From the NCBI RefSeq assembly GCF_043677095.1, contig NZ_JBHLJR010000004.1, forward strand, positions 434,001 through 498,000: 64,000 nucleotides of DNA, given 5' to 3'. The position numbers and the translations under genes were made by a program. This DNA comes from Natronococcus roseus (GTDB lineage Archaea > Halobacteriota > Halobacteria > Halobacteriales > Natrialbaceae). Numbering within the stretch: the stretch's first letter is position 1; each line of letters begins with the position of its first letter. Shown here piece after piece: positions 16,528 through 25,212 of this stretch. Under the pieces are notes generated by a model that saw nothing but the letters and a program-made list of their open reading frames with translations, was not told the origin of the DNA and ran no database searches.

Positions 16528-17355
16528 TCACCTGAGTACCCGCTGGACGTACAGTTGGCCGAAAATGACGCAGGAACAGCAGTACCAGACGACGGTCAGG
16601 AACGCTCCGCCGATCGAACCGAAAACGGCTAAGACGGTGGCGTCGGCGACTCCGCTGCTGCTGAGCGTCGTCATGTGATTCCAGAGCACGATCGGGACCG
16701 CGAACGAGACGACAACCCCAATCAGGGCAATTGCGGTCCGGCGACGAAACGAGATGAGTCCCCAACTCACCCGAAGCGACGCGAACGGACCGTAGCCGCC
16801 GATGACCGCGGCCTCCGTCGCGAGCGCGAACTTGACGATAACGGGTATTCCGAGCCCAATCGAGGCGATCCACAGGGCGGTAAGGCCGAACGGCGTCGTC
16901 AGTACGTCCGGACCCCAGACGGCAGCTACGGCACCCATTCCGACTCCCGTGAGGACACCGGTAACAAGCATCAAGATGCCGAACGTGAGGATCCACGTTC
17001 CGATCACCGCTGGGAGTCTGGCGAGGGCGTGTTGCATCGCCGTCGACGCAGCCACTCGGCGACCGCGAACACGGCCCGCAATGAGGGTGATAGCGTAGTT
17101 GCGCGCAAAGAGCCCGCCCATGAACACGAATCCGCTCAGCAGAAGTTCCACGCCGAGGGATGCGAGACGCATTCCCACCTGTAGCGACGCGAGGACGAAG
17201 ACGAGAACGACGAGTGAACGACGGGTGCGTAGAATCCGACCCGACCACTGGATCGCGTCGACGAGAGATCGCCGCATCGCTCGCGACTGCACACCTCGAC
17301 ACTCGAGACACGCACAGCCCTCCGTATCCTCTCGGCGCTCGAGTCGCTCGATCAT
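16528..17355 (-). CDS. Polytopic membrane protein, unknown function
   Basis: A 275-residue protein with six or so hydrophobic segments after a 50-residue cytoplasmic N terminus. That N terminus carries CACLEC, a short cysteine cluster that could bind a metal. Long helices include SLVVLVFVLASLQVGMRLA and the C-terminal AFLTVVWYCCSCVIFGQLYV. The overall form resembles haloarchaeal DUF4013/DUF7847-like membrane proteins, but I cannot assign it. It lies 75 bp downstream of the ArsR-like regulator on the same strand and may be co-transcribed, though a TATA-like TGATAG near 17381 could give it its own promoter. Confidence 0.75.
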   Translation of the reverse strand: MIERLERREDTEGCACLECRGVQSRAMRRSLVDAIQWSGRILRTRRSLVVLVFVLASLQVGMRLASLGVELLLSGFVFMGGLFARNYAITLIAGRVRGRRVAASTAMQHALARLPAVIGTWILTFGILMLVTGVLTGVGMGAVAAVWGPDVLTTPFGLTALWIASIGLGIPVIVKFALATEAAVIGGYGPFASLRVSWGLISFRRRTAIALIGVVVSFAVPIVLWNHMTTLSSSGVADATVLAVFGSIGGAFLTVVWYCCSCVIFGQLYVQRVLR

Positions 17356-17430
17356 CGACCGACACGTTCGTCGCGGTTGCTATCAGCGTACCGATCGCTT
17401 CGCTGTGAAGACTCCTGCCGCCGTTGACGA

Positions 17431-17892
17431 TCAGTGCGTGTCGCCAACACCGAGATAACGAACGATCGTTTCCCAGAGAGCGAACACGGCTGCAAGCGGC
17501 CCGACGGAAGCCGACAGCCGCTTGAACGCGGCTCTGAGGCCGGGCTGATCACCTTCAGTTCCCAGAAAGACGACGAGCGGTTCTCCTGTGACCGTATAGA
17601 CGTTCATCTCGCGGCCCTTCTCCGAGTAGCAGGTGTCTGCAACCTCGATCAGACCCGCCTCGGTGAGGTTCTCGAGGTGGTAGCTGACGCGTTGGATCGA
17701 CATCTTGAGCCGGTCCGCGAGCGCCGCGGGCGTCGAGGGCTGCTCGTTTAACTCCCGGAAGACTGCTCTCGACGTCTCAGAGGAGAGCGCGTCGAGCACG
17801 TCGTCCGTTCGGTCGTCGTCGAGATGCAAAAGTGCCGGCGGACCCGAGCGGTCGGTCGAGGCATCCGACGTTGTCGGCAACAGTCGTGACAT
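17431..17892 (-). CDS. ArsR-like winged-helix transcriptional regulator
   Basis: A 153-residue protein. Residues about 30-110 form an ArsR-type winged helix: VLDALSSETSRAVFRELNEQ, then PAALADRLKMSIQRVSYHL and the wing LIEVADTCYSEKGREMNVYT. The C terminus (about 120-150) is hydrophobic and may touch the membrane. The palindrome CTCAAA-N6-TTTGAG, 55-72 bp upstream of its ATG, recurs upstream of the membrane gene at 16081. Autoregulation and control of that gene are inferred. The effector is unknown; only one cysteine is visible in the wing, so a metal-binding pair as in ArsR is not evident. Confidence 0.85.
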   Translation of the reverse strand: MSRLLPTTSDASTDRSGPPALLHLDDDRTDDVLDALSSETSRAVFRELNEQPSTPAALADRLKMSIQRVSYHLENLTEAGLIEVADTCYSEKGREMNVYTVTGEPLVVFLGTEGDQPGLRAAFKRLSASVGPLAAVFALWETIVRYLGVGDTH

Positions 17893-17946
17893 GCAACGAG
17901 ACTCTACTGGCCCGTTCGAACCCGTGGTACGTAACTGCTGCCGTTG

Positions 17947-17964
17947 CTCAAAATCGAGTTTGAG
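17947..17964. promoter_or_regulatory. Palindrome CTCAAA-N6-TTTGAG (copy 2)
   Basis: CTCAAA-ATCGAG-TTTGAG, with the same arms and spacer length as the copy at 16022-16039. It is upstream of the ArsR-like regulator (start 17892), which is consistent with autoregulation. Confidence 0.6.
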
Positions 17965-18009
17965 TTATCCGGAGAGCTAGAGCGATCGGTGGCTTCGCGT
18001 CGTGACGGT

Positions 18010-18564
18010 CTACTTTGTCTCGCAGATCTCGAGGAAGTTCTCGAAGATCTCCTCGCCTTCCTCGGTGTGGGCCACTTCGGGATGCCACTGGACGCCGTAG
18101 AGGTCGCGATCGGTATCGCTCATCGCCTCGACGTCACAGACGTCGCTGCGTGCGGTGAGTTCGAACCCGTCGGGGAGTTCGGTGACCTCGTCGGCGTGAC
18201 TCGCCCAGACGCGGGTTTCGGGGTGGAGGCTACCGGTGAGCGGATCGTCCTCGTCGACGATGTCGACGGTCACATCGGCGTAGCCGCCGTACTCGCCGCT
18301 GCCGACCGAGCCGCCGAGTTCCGTCGCGATCAGCTGCATGCCGAGACAGATGCCGAGGACGGGGACGTCGGACTCGAGGTACTCCGCCGAGCGGCCGATC
18401 CGATCCATGTCGGGACCGCCGGAGAGGACGACGCCGTCGGCGTCGACCTCCGCGGGATCCGCGTCGTTGTCGATCAGTTCCGTCTGGACGCCGAGGTCCC
18501 GAAGCGCCCGCTGCTCGAGGTGGGTGAACTGTCCGTGGTTGTCCACCACGACGATCTTCGTCAT
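18010..18564 (-). CDS. guaA: GMP synthase glutamine amidotransferase subunit
   Basis: A 184-residue class I glutamine amidotransferase, the size of archaeal two-subunit GMP synthase subunit A. The nucleophile is Cys73 in GICLGMQ; the His-Glu pair is in QWHPEVAHTEEG. It releases ammonia from glutamine for the synthetase subunit that converts XMP to GMP; that subunit is not in the window. The ATG at 18564 has a TATA box 28 bp upstream (18590-18595). The ATG is 90 bp from the divergent small membrane gene. Confidence 0.95.
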   Translation of the reverse strand: MTKIVVVDNHGQFTHLEQRALRDLGVQTELIDNDADPAEVDADGVVLSGGPDMDRIGRSAEYLESDVPVLGICLGMQLIATELGGSVGSGEYGGYADVTVDIVDEDDPLTGSLHPETRVWASHADEVTELPDGFELTARSDVCDVEAMSDTDRDLYGVQWHPEVAHTEEGEEIFENFLEICETK

Positions 18565-18589
18565 TACGACGGTATAGCCAGTCGGCCGG

Positions 18590-18595
18590 TAAAAG
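18590..18595 (-). promoter_or_regulatory. TATA box of guaA
   Basis: CTTTTACC on the minus strand, centred 28 bp from the ATG at 18564. It forms a divergent promoter pair with 18624-18630. Confidence 0.5.
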
Positions 18596-18623
18596 CGGAC
18601 CGGAACCGCGAGTTCGTCGGTAC

Positions 18624-18630
18624 GTTTATG
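18624..18630 (+). promoter_or_regulatory. TATA box of the 18655 gene
   Basis: GTTTATG, centred 28 bp before the ATG at 18655. It supports the short reading frame as a real gene with a leaderless message. Confidence 0.5.
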
Positions 18631-18654
18631 GACGCCTCCCCGGTTCGTACCCAC

Positions 18655-18792
18655 ATGGCAATCGATACGCGCGAGTTCGAGCATCCCGCCTGGCTCACCG
18701 CGGGAAGCACCGTCGCTGGCTACCTCCTGATCATCGCCGTGCTGACGGCAGCGCTGTTCGTGGTGCCGTGGCTCGTCTTCGCCGCGCTGTAA
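18655..18792 (+). CDS. Small single-span membrane protein (45 residues)
   Basis: The ATG at 18655 opens MAIDTREFEHPAWLTAGSTV, followed by one hydrophobic helix rich in L, I, V and A up to the stop. The predicted topology is a cytoplasmic N terminus and a single helix. Well-placed TATA box. I believe short proteins with this HPAWLTAGS-helix layout occur beside guaA/PAN in other haloarchaea, but no function is known to me. Confidence 0.7.
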   Translation: MAIDTREFEHPAWLTAGSTVAGYLLIIAVLTAALFVVPWLVFAAL

Positions 18793-18829
18793 AGAGAAAA
18801 CGACGGGACGAGTCGACCCGATAGTCCGA

Positions 18830-20047
18830 TCAGGCGAACGTCTTCGAGACCTCGTCGGTCTCGTCGGTCTCGGCCTGAACCTTCTCCCAGGCGCCGCGGA
18901 AGTCCTCCATCCGGATCTCCGTGCGGTCGTCGCGGATGGCGAACATCCCGGCCTCGGTACAGATCGCCTTGACGTCGGCACCGGAGGCCTCCTCGGCCTC
19001 GGCGGCCAGCTCCGAGAAGTCGACGTCGTCGGCGACGTTCATGCCGCGGGTGTGGATCTCGAAGATAATCTCGCGGCCCTCCTGGTTGGGCTTGGGGACC
19101 TCGATGAGCCGGTCGAATCGGCCCGGCCGGAGGATCGCGCGATCGAGCATGTCGAAGCGGTTGGTGGCGGCGATGATGCGGATCTCGCCGCGGTCCTCGA
19201 AGCCGTCCATCTCGCTGAGGAGCTGCATCATCGTTCGCTGGACCTCGGCGTCGCCGGAGGTTTTCGACTCCGTGCGCTTGGCGGCGATGGCGTCGATCTC
19301 GTCGATGAAGATGACGGCCGGCTCGTGTTCGCGGGCGACCTTGAACAGGTCCCGCACGAGCTTCGCCCCCTCACCGATGAACTTGTGGACCAGCTCGGAG
19401 CCGGCCATCTTGATGAAGGTGGCGTCGGTCTGGTTGGCGACGGCCTTGGCGAGCATCGTCTTCCCGGTGCCCGGCGGGCCGTAGAGCAGGACGCCGCTCG
19501 GGGGCTCGATGCCGACGTCGTCGAACATCTCGGGCTTCTCGAGGGGCATCTCGACGGTTTCCCGCACTTCCTGCATCTGCTCCTCGAGGCCGCCGATATC
19601 CTCGTAGCTGACCTCGGGGCTTTCGGTGACCTCCATCACGCGGGCGCGGACGTCGGTCTCGTTCGAGAGGGTCTTGACGATCGACAGCGAGTTGTTGACG
19701 GCCACGCGGGCGTCGGGCTCGATGTCCTCGCGCATCTCCTCGGTCACTTCGGTCAGCGCTTCCTGGTTGTTCCCGTGTTGTTTGATAATAGCGCCTTCGT
19801 CCGTCAGTTCCTGGACCGTGGCGACAAACAGGGGAGACTGCTTGAGCTTCTTGTTCTCGTGGGTAAGCCGCTCGAGCTTCTGCTGATACTTGTTGTTCTC
19901 GGCGTTCGCATCGAGGAGCTTGTCGCGCATCTCCTCGTTTTGCGACTCGAGAATCTCTAACCGATCCTCGAGTGCCTGGATTTTCTCCTGTTGGGACGCC
20001 TCGTCCTCGTCGTAGGGGAGGTCGACGTCGTCCACAGTGTCGCTCAT
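18830..20047 (-). CDS. pan: Proteasome-activating nucleotidase (AAA ATPase)
   Basis: A 405-residue PAN. Residues about 20-72 form the N-terminal coiled coil (IQALEDRLEILESQNEEM), followed by an OB domain, and then the AAA module with Walker A GPPGTGKT at 190-197, Walker B VIFIDEIDAI and the second region of homology ATNRFDMLDRAILRPGRFDR. PAN unfolds substrates for the 20S proteasome. The C terminus ends in KTFA rather than a canonical hydrophobic-Tyr-X gate-opening motif. An in-frame GTG at 20050 is possible, but the ATG at 20047 sits 26 bp from a TATA box. Confidence 0.96.
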   Translation of the reverse strand: MSDTVDDVDLPYDEDEASQQEKIQALEDRLEILESQNEEMRDKLLDANAENNKYQQKLERLTHENKKLKQSPLFVATVQELTDEGAIIKQHGNNQEALTEVTEEMREDIEPDARVAVNNSLSIVKTLSNETDVRARVMEVTESPEVSYEDIGGLEEQMQEVRETVEMPLEKPEMFDDVGIEPPSGVLLYGPPGTGKTMLAKAVANQTDATFIKMAGSELVHKFIGEGAKLVRDLFKVAREHEPAVIFIDEIDAIAAKRTESKTSGDAEVQRTMMQLLSEMDGFEDRGEIRIIAATNRFDMLDRAILRPGRFDRLIEVPKPNQEGREIIFEIHTRGMNVADDVDFSELAAEAEEASGADVKAICTEAGMFAIRDDRTEIRMEDFRGAWEKVQAETDETDEVSKTFA

Positions 20048-20068
20048 CACTCGTGAGTTGGGTGTTGG

Positions 20069-20077
20069 CTCATAAGA
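20069..20077 (-). promoter_or_regulatory. TATA box of pan
   Basis: TCTTATGAG on the minus strand, centred 26 bp from the ATG at 20047. Confidence 0.5.
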
Positions 20078-20134
20078 GGCTTCGGGTAACTACAGCCCCA
20101 CAGGAATATTACCATAGGACATAGAATGAAACAG

Positions 20135-20144
20135 AAAATATTAT
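20135..20144 (+). promoter_or_regulatory. TATA box of the HTH gene at 20173
   Basis: AAAATATTAT preceded by ACAGA (BRE-like), about 33 bp before the ATG at 20173. Strong match to the archaeal BRE-TATA pattern in a GC-rich genome. Confidence 0.55.
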
Positions 20145-20172
20145 CAGGCCGTATTCGCAATGAGTGTATAGG

Positions 20173-20442
20173 ATGAGTTCTCTAGAGTCGCCACAGCCCG
20201 AACCCACGAACCGGGGGTCGTGGGACGACGTCCGCGAGCTCCCGCCGAGTGCGAAACTCGTCGCGAAAGTTCTCGAATACAACGACACCATGACCCAACA
20301 GCAGATCGCCGAGGAGACGCTTCTGCCGGCGCGGACGGTTCGGTACGCGCTGAACCGACTCGACGAGGAGCACGTCATCGACTCCCGCTTCTCGTTCTCG
20401 GACGCGCGCAAGCGTCTGTACAGCCTCGACATCGAGTCGTAA
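20173..20442 (+). CDS. Small winged-helix protein upstream of mre11-rad50
   Basis: An 89-residue protein. Residues about 20-85 are a winged helix of the MarR/TrmB type (LPPSAKLVAKVLEYNDTMTQ, then EETLLPARTVRYALNRLDEE). It has no sensor domain, so it probably only binds DNA. It is read toward mre11-rad50 with a separate promoter between (20525-20531). The start at 20173 is chosen because the TATA box overlaps the region just upstream of longer alternatives. Targets unknown. Confidence 0.82.
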   Translation: MSSLESPQPEPTNRGSWDDVRELPPSAKLVAKVLEYNDTMTQQQIAEETLLPARTVRYALNRLDEEHVIDSRFSFSDARKRLYSLDIES

Positions 20443-20524
20443 CGGACGCCTCCCGCACCGATCCCGCGCGAGGGGAGTCGCTCGTTTTCGTCAGCGCACT
20501 CTACTTTCACTTCGGTCGCGGAAT

Positions 20525-20531
20525 CCATTTA
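20525..20531 (+). promoter_or_regulatory. TATA-like box of mre11-rad50
   Basis: CCATTTA, centred 28 bp before the ATG at 20557; leaderless transcript expected. Confidence 0.45.
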
Positions 20532-20556
20532 GGGCCCCGTGGTCAACTCCCGATAG

Positions 20557-22017
20557 ATGACGCGGGTGATACACACGGGCGACACCCACATCGGGTACCA
20601 GCAGTACAACTCGCCCGAGCGACGACGGGACTTCCTCGAGGCGTTCCGGAGCGTAGCCAAGGACGCCATCGAGGGCGACGTAGACGCCGTGATCCACGCC
20701 GGCGACCTCTTTCACGACCGTCGGCCGAACCTGGTCGATCTTCAGGGAACCGTCGAGATTCTCCGGTCGCTTGAGGACGCGGACGTCCCCTTCCTCGCGG
20801 TCGTCGGCAACCACGAGGGGAAACGCGACGCCCAGTGGCTCGATCTCTTTGCCGACCTGGGGCTCGCAACTCGACTTGGCGCCGAGCCGTACGTACTCGG
20901 TGACGTCGCGCTCTACGGGCTCGATTTCGTGCCCCGATCCCGACGCGAGGACCTCGAGTACGAGTTCGCTCCGATTCCCGACGGAGCGGGACACGCCGCG
21001 CTCGTGAGCCACGGCCTGTTCGAACCGTTTCCCCACGCCGACTGGGACACCGAGCGGCTCCTGACGGAATCGACCGTCGAGTTCGACGCCGTCCTGCTGG
21101 GCGACAACCACCACCCCGACACCGCCGAGCTGCGGGAGACGTGGCTCACCTACTGTGGATCGACCGAACGCGCAAGCGCCAGCGAGCGCGAGGATCGCGG
21201 ATACAACCTCGTCGCGTTCGAGCCCGGCGAGGAGCCGGCGATCCGGCGCCGAGGAATCGAGTCGACCCGCAAGTTCGTCTTCGTCGACGTCGAACTCGCC
21301 GAGGGCGAGGGCGTCGACCGGGTCCAGGAGCGGGTCCGCCAGCACGACCTCGAGGACGCGGTCGTCGTCGTCACGATCGAGGGCGAGGGGAAGCCGATCG
21401 CGCCCGCGGCCGTCGAGGAGCTCGCCGTCGACCGCGACGCGCTCGTCGCTCGCGTAAACGATCGCCGGGAGCTGCCCGACGAGGGCGAGGGCGTCTCGGT
21501 CAGCTTCGCCAACCCGGACGACGCCGTCCGCGAGCGGGTTCGCGAACTCGGTCTCAGCGACGCCGCCCTCGAGATCGACCGCACCGTTCGCGACGACGAC
21601 CTCGCGGACGCGAACGTCCGCGAACGGGTCGAGCGGCGCACGCGGGAGCTGCTCGAGGACGACAAAACGGCGTTCGAACCCGCACCCGATCGGGAGCCGG
21701 GCGACGAGGACGTGTCGACGGTCGCCGATCAACTGACGGACGCGGACGACTCGGAGGTAGCCGACGTGCAGGCGAACGACGCAGGGACGACCGATTCGGC
21801 GGCGGAAGCGAGCGCCGACGAATCCGCGACGGACGACTCGAGCGCGGATTCCGAAATCGACGTCGCCGCGGCGTCGGCCGACGACGCTGCCGACGGCGAC
21901 GGAGCCGAAGCGGACCGACCGTCAACCGACGAGACCGCCGATGCGGACTCCGAGGACCAGACCCAGTCGAAGCCGAGCTCCGACGGCGAGTACGCCTCGC
22001 TGGGTGATTTCGAATGA
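20557..22017 (+). CDS. mre11: DNA double-strand break repair protein Mre11
   Basis: A 486-residue metallophosphoesterase nuclease. Motifs in order: HTGDTHIGYQQY (Asp9, His11), VIHAGDLFHD, VVGNHEG, LVSHGLFEPF and LLGDNHHPD, which supply the di-manganese ligands. After residue about 380 comes a long acidic low-complexity tail (E, D, A, S), common in haloarchaeal Mre11. With Rad50 it processes DNA ends; in Haloferax the complex also affects DNA compaction and repair-pathway choice. The stop overlaps the rad50 start by 4 bp (ATGA). Confidence 0.96.
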   Translation: MTRVIHTGDTHIGYQQYNSPERRRDFLEAFRSVAKDAIEGDVDAVIHAGDLFHDRRPNLVDLQGTVEILRSLEDADVPFLAVVGNHEGKRDAQWLDLFADLGLATRLGAEPYVLGDVALYGLDFVPRSRREDLEYEFAPIPDGAGHAALVSHGLFEPFPHADWDTERLLTESTVEFDAVLLGDNHHPDTAELRETWLTYCGSTERASASEREDRGYNLVAFEPGEEPAIRRRGIESTRKFVFVDVELAEGEGVDRVQERVRQHDLEDAVVVVTIEGEGKPIAPAAVEELAVDRDALVARVNDRRELPDEGEGVSVSFANPDDAVRERVRELGLSDAALEIDRTVRDDDLADANVRERVERRTRELLEDDKTAFEPAPDREPGDEDVSTVADQLTDADDSEVADVQANDAGTTDSAAEASADESATDDSSADSEIDVAAASADDAADGDGAEADRPSTDETADADSEDQTQSKPSSDGEYASLGDFE

Positions 22018-24692
22018 GGGTCGACCACGTTCGCCTGCGTAACTTCAAGTGCTACGGCGAGGCCGAGCTCGGCCTCGAGCGGGGGGTGACGATCGTCCAC
22101 GGCGTCAACGGCAGCGGGAAGTCGACGCTGCTCGAGGCCGTCTTCTTCGCGCTGTACGGCTCGAAGGCGCTCGGCGATCGCACCCTCGACGACGTGATCA
22201 CGACCGGCGAGGAGGAGTGTGAGGTCGAACTCGAGTTCACCCACGACGGCCGCAGCTACCGCGTCGAGCGACGGCTCAAGCTGCGGGGCGACCGCGCGAC
22301 GACGACCAAGTGCGTCCTCGAGGGGCCGGACGGGACGATCGAGGGGGCCCGGGACGTCCGCCACGAGGTAACCGAGCTGCTGCGGATGGACGCCGGGGCG
22401 TTCGTCAACTGCGCGTACGTCCGCCAGGGCGAGGTGAACAAACTGATTCACGCCTCGCCGGGCGAGCGCCAGGACATGATCGACGACCTCCTGCAGCTGG
22501 GCGCGCTCGAGGAGTACCGCGAGCGGGCGAGCGACGCCCGGCTCGGGGTCAAGTCGGTGCTCGACGGCCAGCACGAGGTGCTCGAGGATCTCCGAACGCA
22601 GGTAAAGCGCAAGGAAGACCAGGAGCTCCACGACCGGCTGAACGCCCTCGAGTCGAGTCACGCCGACGTCGTCTCGAAGATCGAACACTTCGAGTCTCAG
22701 CGCGAGAACGCGCGGGAGACCCTCGAGGCCGCCGAAAACGTTCTCGAGCGCCACGAGGAGACCCGCGAGGAGATCGCCGACCTCGAGGAGGGAATCGAGG
22801 AGCTGCGCTCGAAGATCGCCGAGACCGAACGGAAACGGGAGAACGCCGGCGAGACCCTCCGCGAACGCAGGAGCGAACGCGAGGAACTCGAAGACGAGCG
22901 CGACGGACTGCTCGAAGAGACCGAACTCAGGACGGGCGACGCCGACGCAGTCGAGTCCCGAATCGAGGAACTGGAGGCCCGCGACGAGGAGCTCCGGGAC
23001 GATCTCGAGGACGTCCGCGTCTCGATCACGGAGCGAAACGGCGAGGTCGAGCGGCTTCGCGAGGAGGCCGACGAGCTCGAATCCCAGGCCGAGCGGGCCC
23101 GCGAAGAGGCCGACGAGCTCGACGAGCGGATCGAGAACGACCGCGAGGCCATCGCGGATCGCGAGGAGACGGTCGACGACCTTGACGACGACGTCGAGTC
23201 CGCCCGCTCGGCGTTCGACGACGCATCGGTCGCGTTCGGTGAGGCCGAGAGCCACCTCGAGGAGCTGGAGAGCGACCGCGAGGAGCTGGTCTCGACGATC
23301 AACGACGTCACCGCCGAGATCCGGTCCGTCGAGAACGCGATCGAGGAGGGCGAGCGGCTCCGCGAGGCGGGGAAGTGCCCCGAGTGCGGCCAGGACGTCG
23401 CGGACTCGCCCCACGTTGACGTCCTCGAGGAGAAACGCGAGACGCTCACGAGCCTCGAGGAGCGGCTGTCGGGCCTCGAAGACGACCGCGAGGAGCTCGA
23501 CGAGCGAATCGAGCGCGCCGAGTCGCTGGTCGAGGCCGAACGACGCGTCGACCGCCTCGAGGAAAACCGCGAGAACGTTGCACAGCTGCTCGAAGAGAAG
23601 CGCGAGAGCCTCGAGGACCGTCGGGAACAACGCGACCGGCTCCGCGAGGAAGCCGACGAGTACGAACGCGAGGCCGGAACGAAACGCGAGCGGGCGAGCG
23701 ACCTCGAGAGCGAGGTCGCGGACGCGCGAACCGAGCTCGGCGAGATCAACGCCGAGCGCGGCGAGATCAAAGAGCGCCTGGAGACGCTTCGTCGAGCCAG
23801 CGAGATCGAGACCGAACGCACCGAACTCGACCGCGAGATCGAGACGCTGCGGGAGCGACGCGCGGACTGGGAGACGATGAACGACGAGCGCCGCGAGCAG
23901 CTCTCGGCCGACCGCGAACGCAAGCGCGAACTCGAGTCCGAGTTCGACGACGATCGGATCGAGACCGCCCGAACGAAACAGTCAAACGCCGAGCAGTACC
24001 TCGAGAAGGTCGACGAGAAGCTCGCGGCGCTCGAGGCCGACCGCGACGAGCTACAGGGGAAGATCGGCGGCGTCGAGGAGAAGATCGAGGAGCTCGAGCG
24101 GCTTCGAGACCGTCTCGAGACCGTCGAGGAAAAACTCGAGCGGCTCGACTCGCTGTACGACGAGGCCGAGACCCTGCAGACGACCTACGGGGAGTTGCGC
24201 GCGGAGCTTCGCCAGCGAAACGTCGAGACCCTCGAGCGACTTCTCAACGAGACGTTCGACCTGGTCTACCGGAACGACTCCTACGCCGCGATCGACCTCG
24301 ACGGGGAGTACCGGCTGACCGTCTACCAGAAGGACGGCGAACCGCTCGAGCCCGAACAGCTCTCCGGTGGGGAGCGGGCGCTGTTCAACCTCAGTCTGCG
24401 GTGTGCGATCTACCGGCTGCTCGCGGAGGGCGTCGAGGGAACCGCCCCGATGCCGCCGCTGATCCTGGACGAGCCGACCGTCTTCCTCGACTCGGGACAC
24501 GTCACACAGCTGGTCTCGCTCGTCGAGTCGATGCGGGATCTGGGCGTCGAACAGATCGTCGTCGTCAGCCACGACGAGGAACTGATCGGCGCGGCGGACT
24601 CGCTGGTCCGCGTCGAGAAGGACGCGACCTCGAACCGATCCCGGCTCGAGCGCGGCCGGCCGACGGAGGCGGCGTTGCTGACCTCGGACTAA
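22014..24692 (+). CDS. rad50: DNA double-strand break repair ATPase Rad50
   Basis: An 892-residue SMC-like ATPase. Walker A HGVNGSGKST is near residue 30-38. Long coiled coils flank the zinc hook CPEC (Cys455, Cys458), where two Rad50 molecules join through zinc. The C-terminal lobe has the signature LSGGERALFNLSLR and Walker B LILDEPTVFLDSGH. It forms a heterotetramer with Mre11, and its start is coupled to the mre11 stop. It is convergent with the next gene. Confidence 0.97.
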   Translation: MRVDHVRLRNFKCYGEAELGLERGVTIVHGVNGSGKSTLLEAVFFALYGSKALGDRTLDDVITTGEEECEVELEFTHDGRSYRVERRLKLRGDRATTTKCVLEGPDGTIEGARDVRHEVTELLRMDAGAFVNCAYVRQGEVNKLIHASPGERQDMIDDLLQLGALEEYRERASDARLGVKSVLDGQHEVLEDLRTQVKRKEDQELHDRLNALESSHADVVSKIEHFESQRENARETLEAAENVLERHEETREEIADLEEGIEELRSKIAETERKRENAGETLRERRSEREELEDERDGLLEETELRTGDADAVESRIEELEARDEELRDDLEDVRVSITERNGEVERLREEADELESQAERAREEADELDERIENDREAIADREETVDDLDDDVESARSAFDDASVAFGEAESHLEELESDREELVSTINDVTAEIRSVENAIEEGERLREAGKCPECGQDVADSPHVDVLEEKRETLTSLEERLSGLEDDREELDERIERAESLVEAERRVDRLEENRENVAQLLEEKRESLEDRREQRDRLREEADEYEREAGTKRERASDLESEVADARTELGEINAERGEIKERLETLRRASEIETERTELDREIETLRERRADWETMNDERREQLSADRERKRELESEFDDDRIETARTKQSNAEQYLEKVDEKLAALEADRDELQGKIGGVEEKIEELERLRDRLETVEEKLERLDSLYDEAETLQTTYGELRAELRQRNVETLERLLNETFDLVYRNDSYAAIDLDGEYRLTVYQKDGEPLEPEQLSGGERALFNLSLRCAIYRLLAEGVEGTAPMPPLILDEPTVFLDSGHVTQLVSLVESMRDLGVEQIVVVSHDEELIGAADSLVRVEKDATSNRSRLERGRPTEAALLTSD

Positions 24693-24720
24693 CGGGTTCG
24701 AAAACGGCGGGGAAGATCCG

Positions 24721-25212
24721 TCAGGAGTCGGATTCGGTCCCGGACGAACCGTCGTCGGCCGATCGAGTGGCTGCCGACTCCTCGCCGATATCCGCACCGA
24801 TGGCCTCGAGCGCGGCCTCGGCGTCGTCGGTGAGTCGATACCCACGCTCGCCGGCGACGTCGGTTTCGGCGATCAGGTCCGCGGCCGTCAGCACCGTGAG
24901 TCGGCCGTGGAGATCGCTCTCGCAGCAGTCGTAGACGCCGATCATCTCGCGAACGCCAAGCGGCCCGCGCTTGCCGAGTTCGACGAGCAGCCCGAGAGCG
25001 GTCTCGTCGTGGACGGCCGACAGCAGCGTTCGGACCGGTCCCTCGACCGTCCGGGCGGCAGTCTCGAGGACGGACTCCTCGGCCAGGTGCTCGAGGCGAT
25101 CGTTCTGGACGTAACACTCGTTTCCGGTTTCGGGATCACGAACGAGGCTCGCGTGCTCGGAGCGTTTGAGAAGGACGTATCGCTTCCCGGTGTCGTCTTG
25201 GACGGGTTTCAT
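24721..25212 (-). CDS. Haloarchaeal winged-helix protein (DUF7346-like)
   Basis: A 163-residue protein. The N-terminal 35 residues (KRYVLLKRSEHASLVRDPET) resemble a short beta-rich domain conserved in haloarchaea. Residues about 60-135 form a winged helix (ALGLLVELGKRGPLGVREMI; LHGRLTVLTAADLIAETDV). The C terminus is acidic. Its start overlaps the stop of the membrane protein gene at 25209-25763 (ATGA), so the two are one unit. A DNA-binding role is likely; targets unknown. Confidence 0.82.
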   Translation of the reverse strand: MKPVQDDTGKRYVLLKRSEHASLVRDPETGNECYVQNDRLEHLAEESVLETAARTVEGPVRTLLSAVHDETALGLLVELGKRGPLGVREMIGVYDCCESDLHGRLTVLTAADLIAETDVAGERGYRLTDDAEAALEAIGADIGEESAATRSADDGSSGTESDS

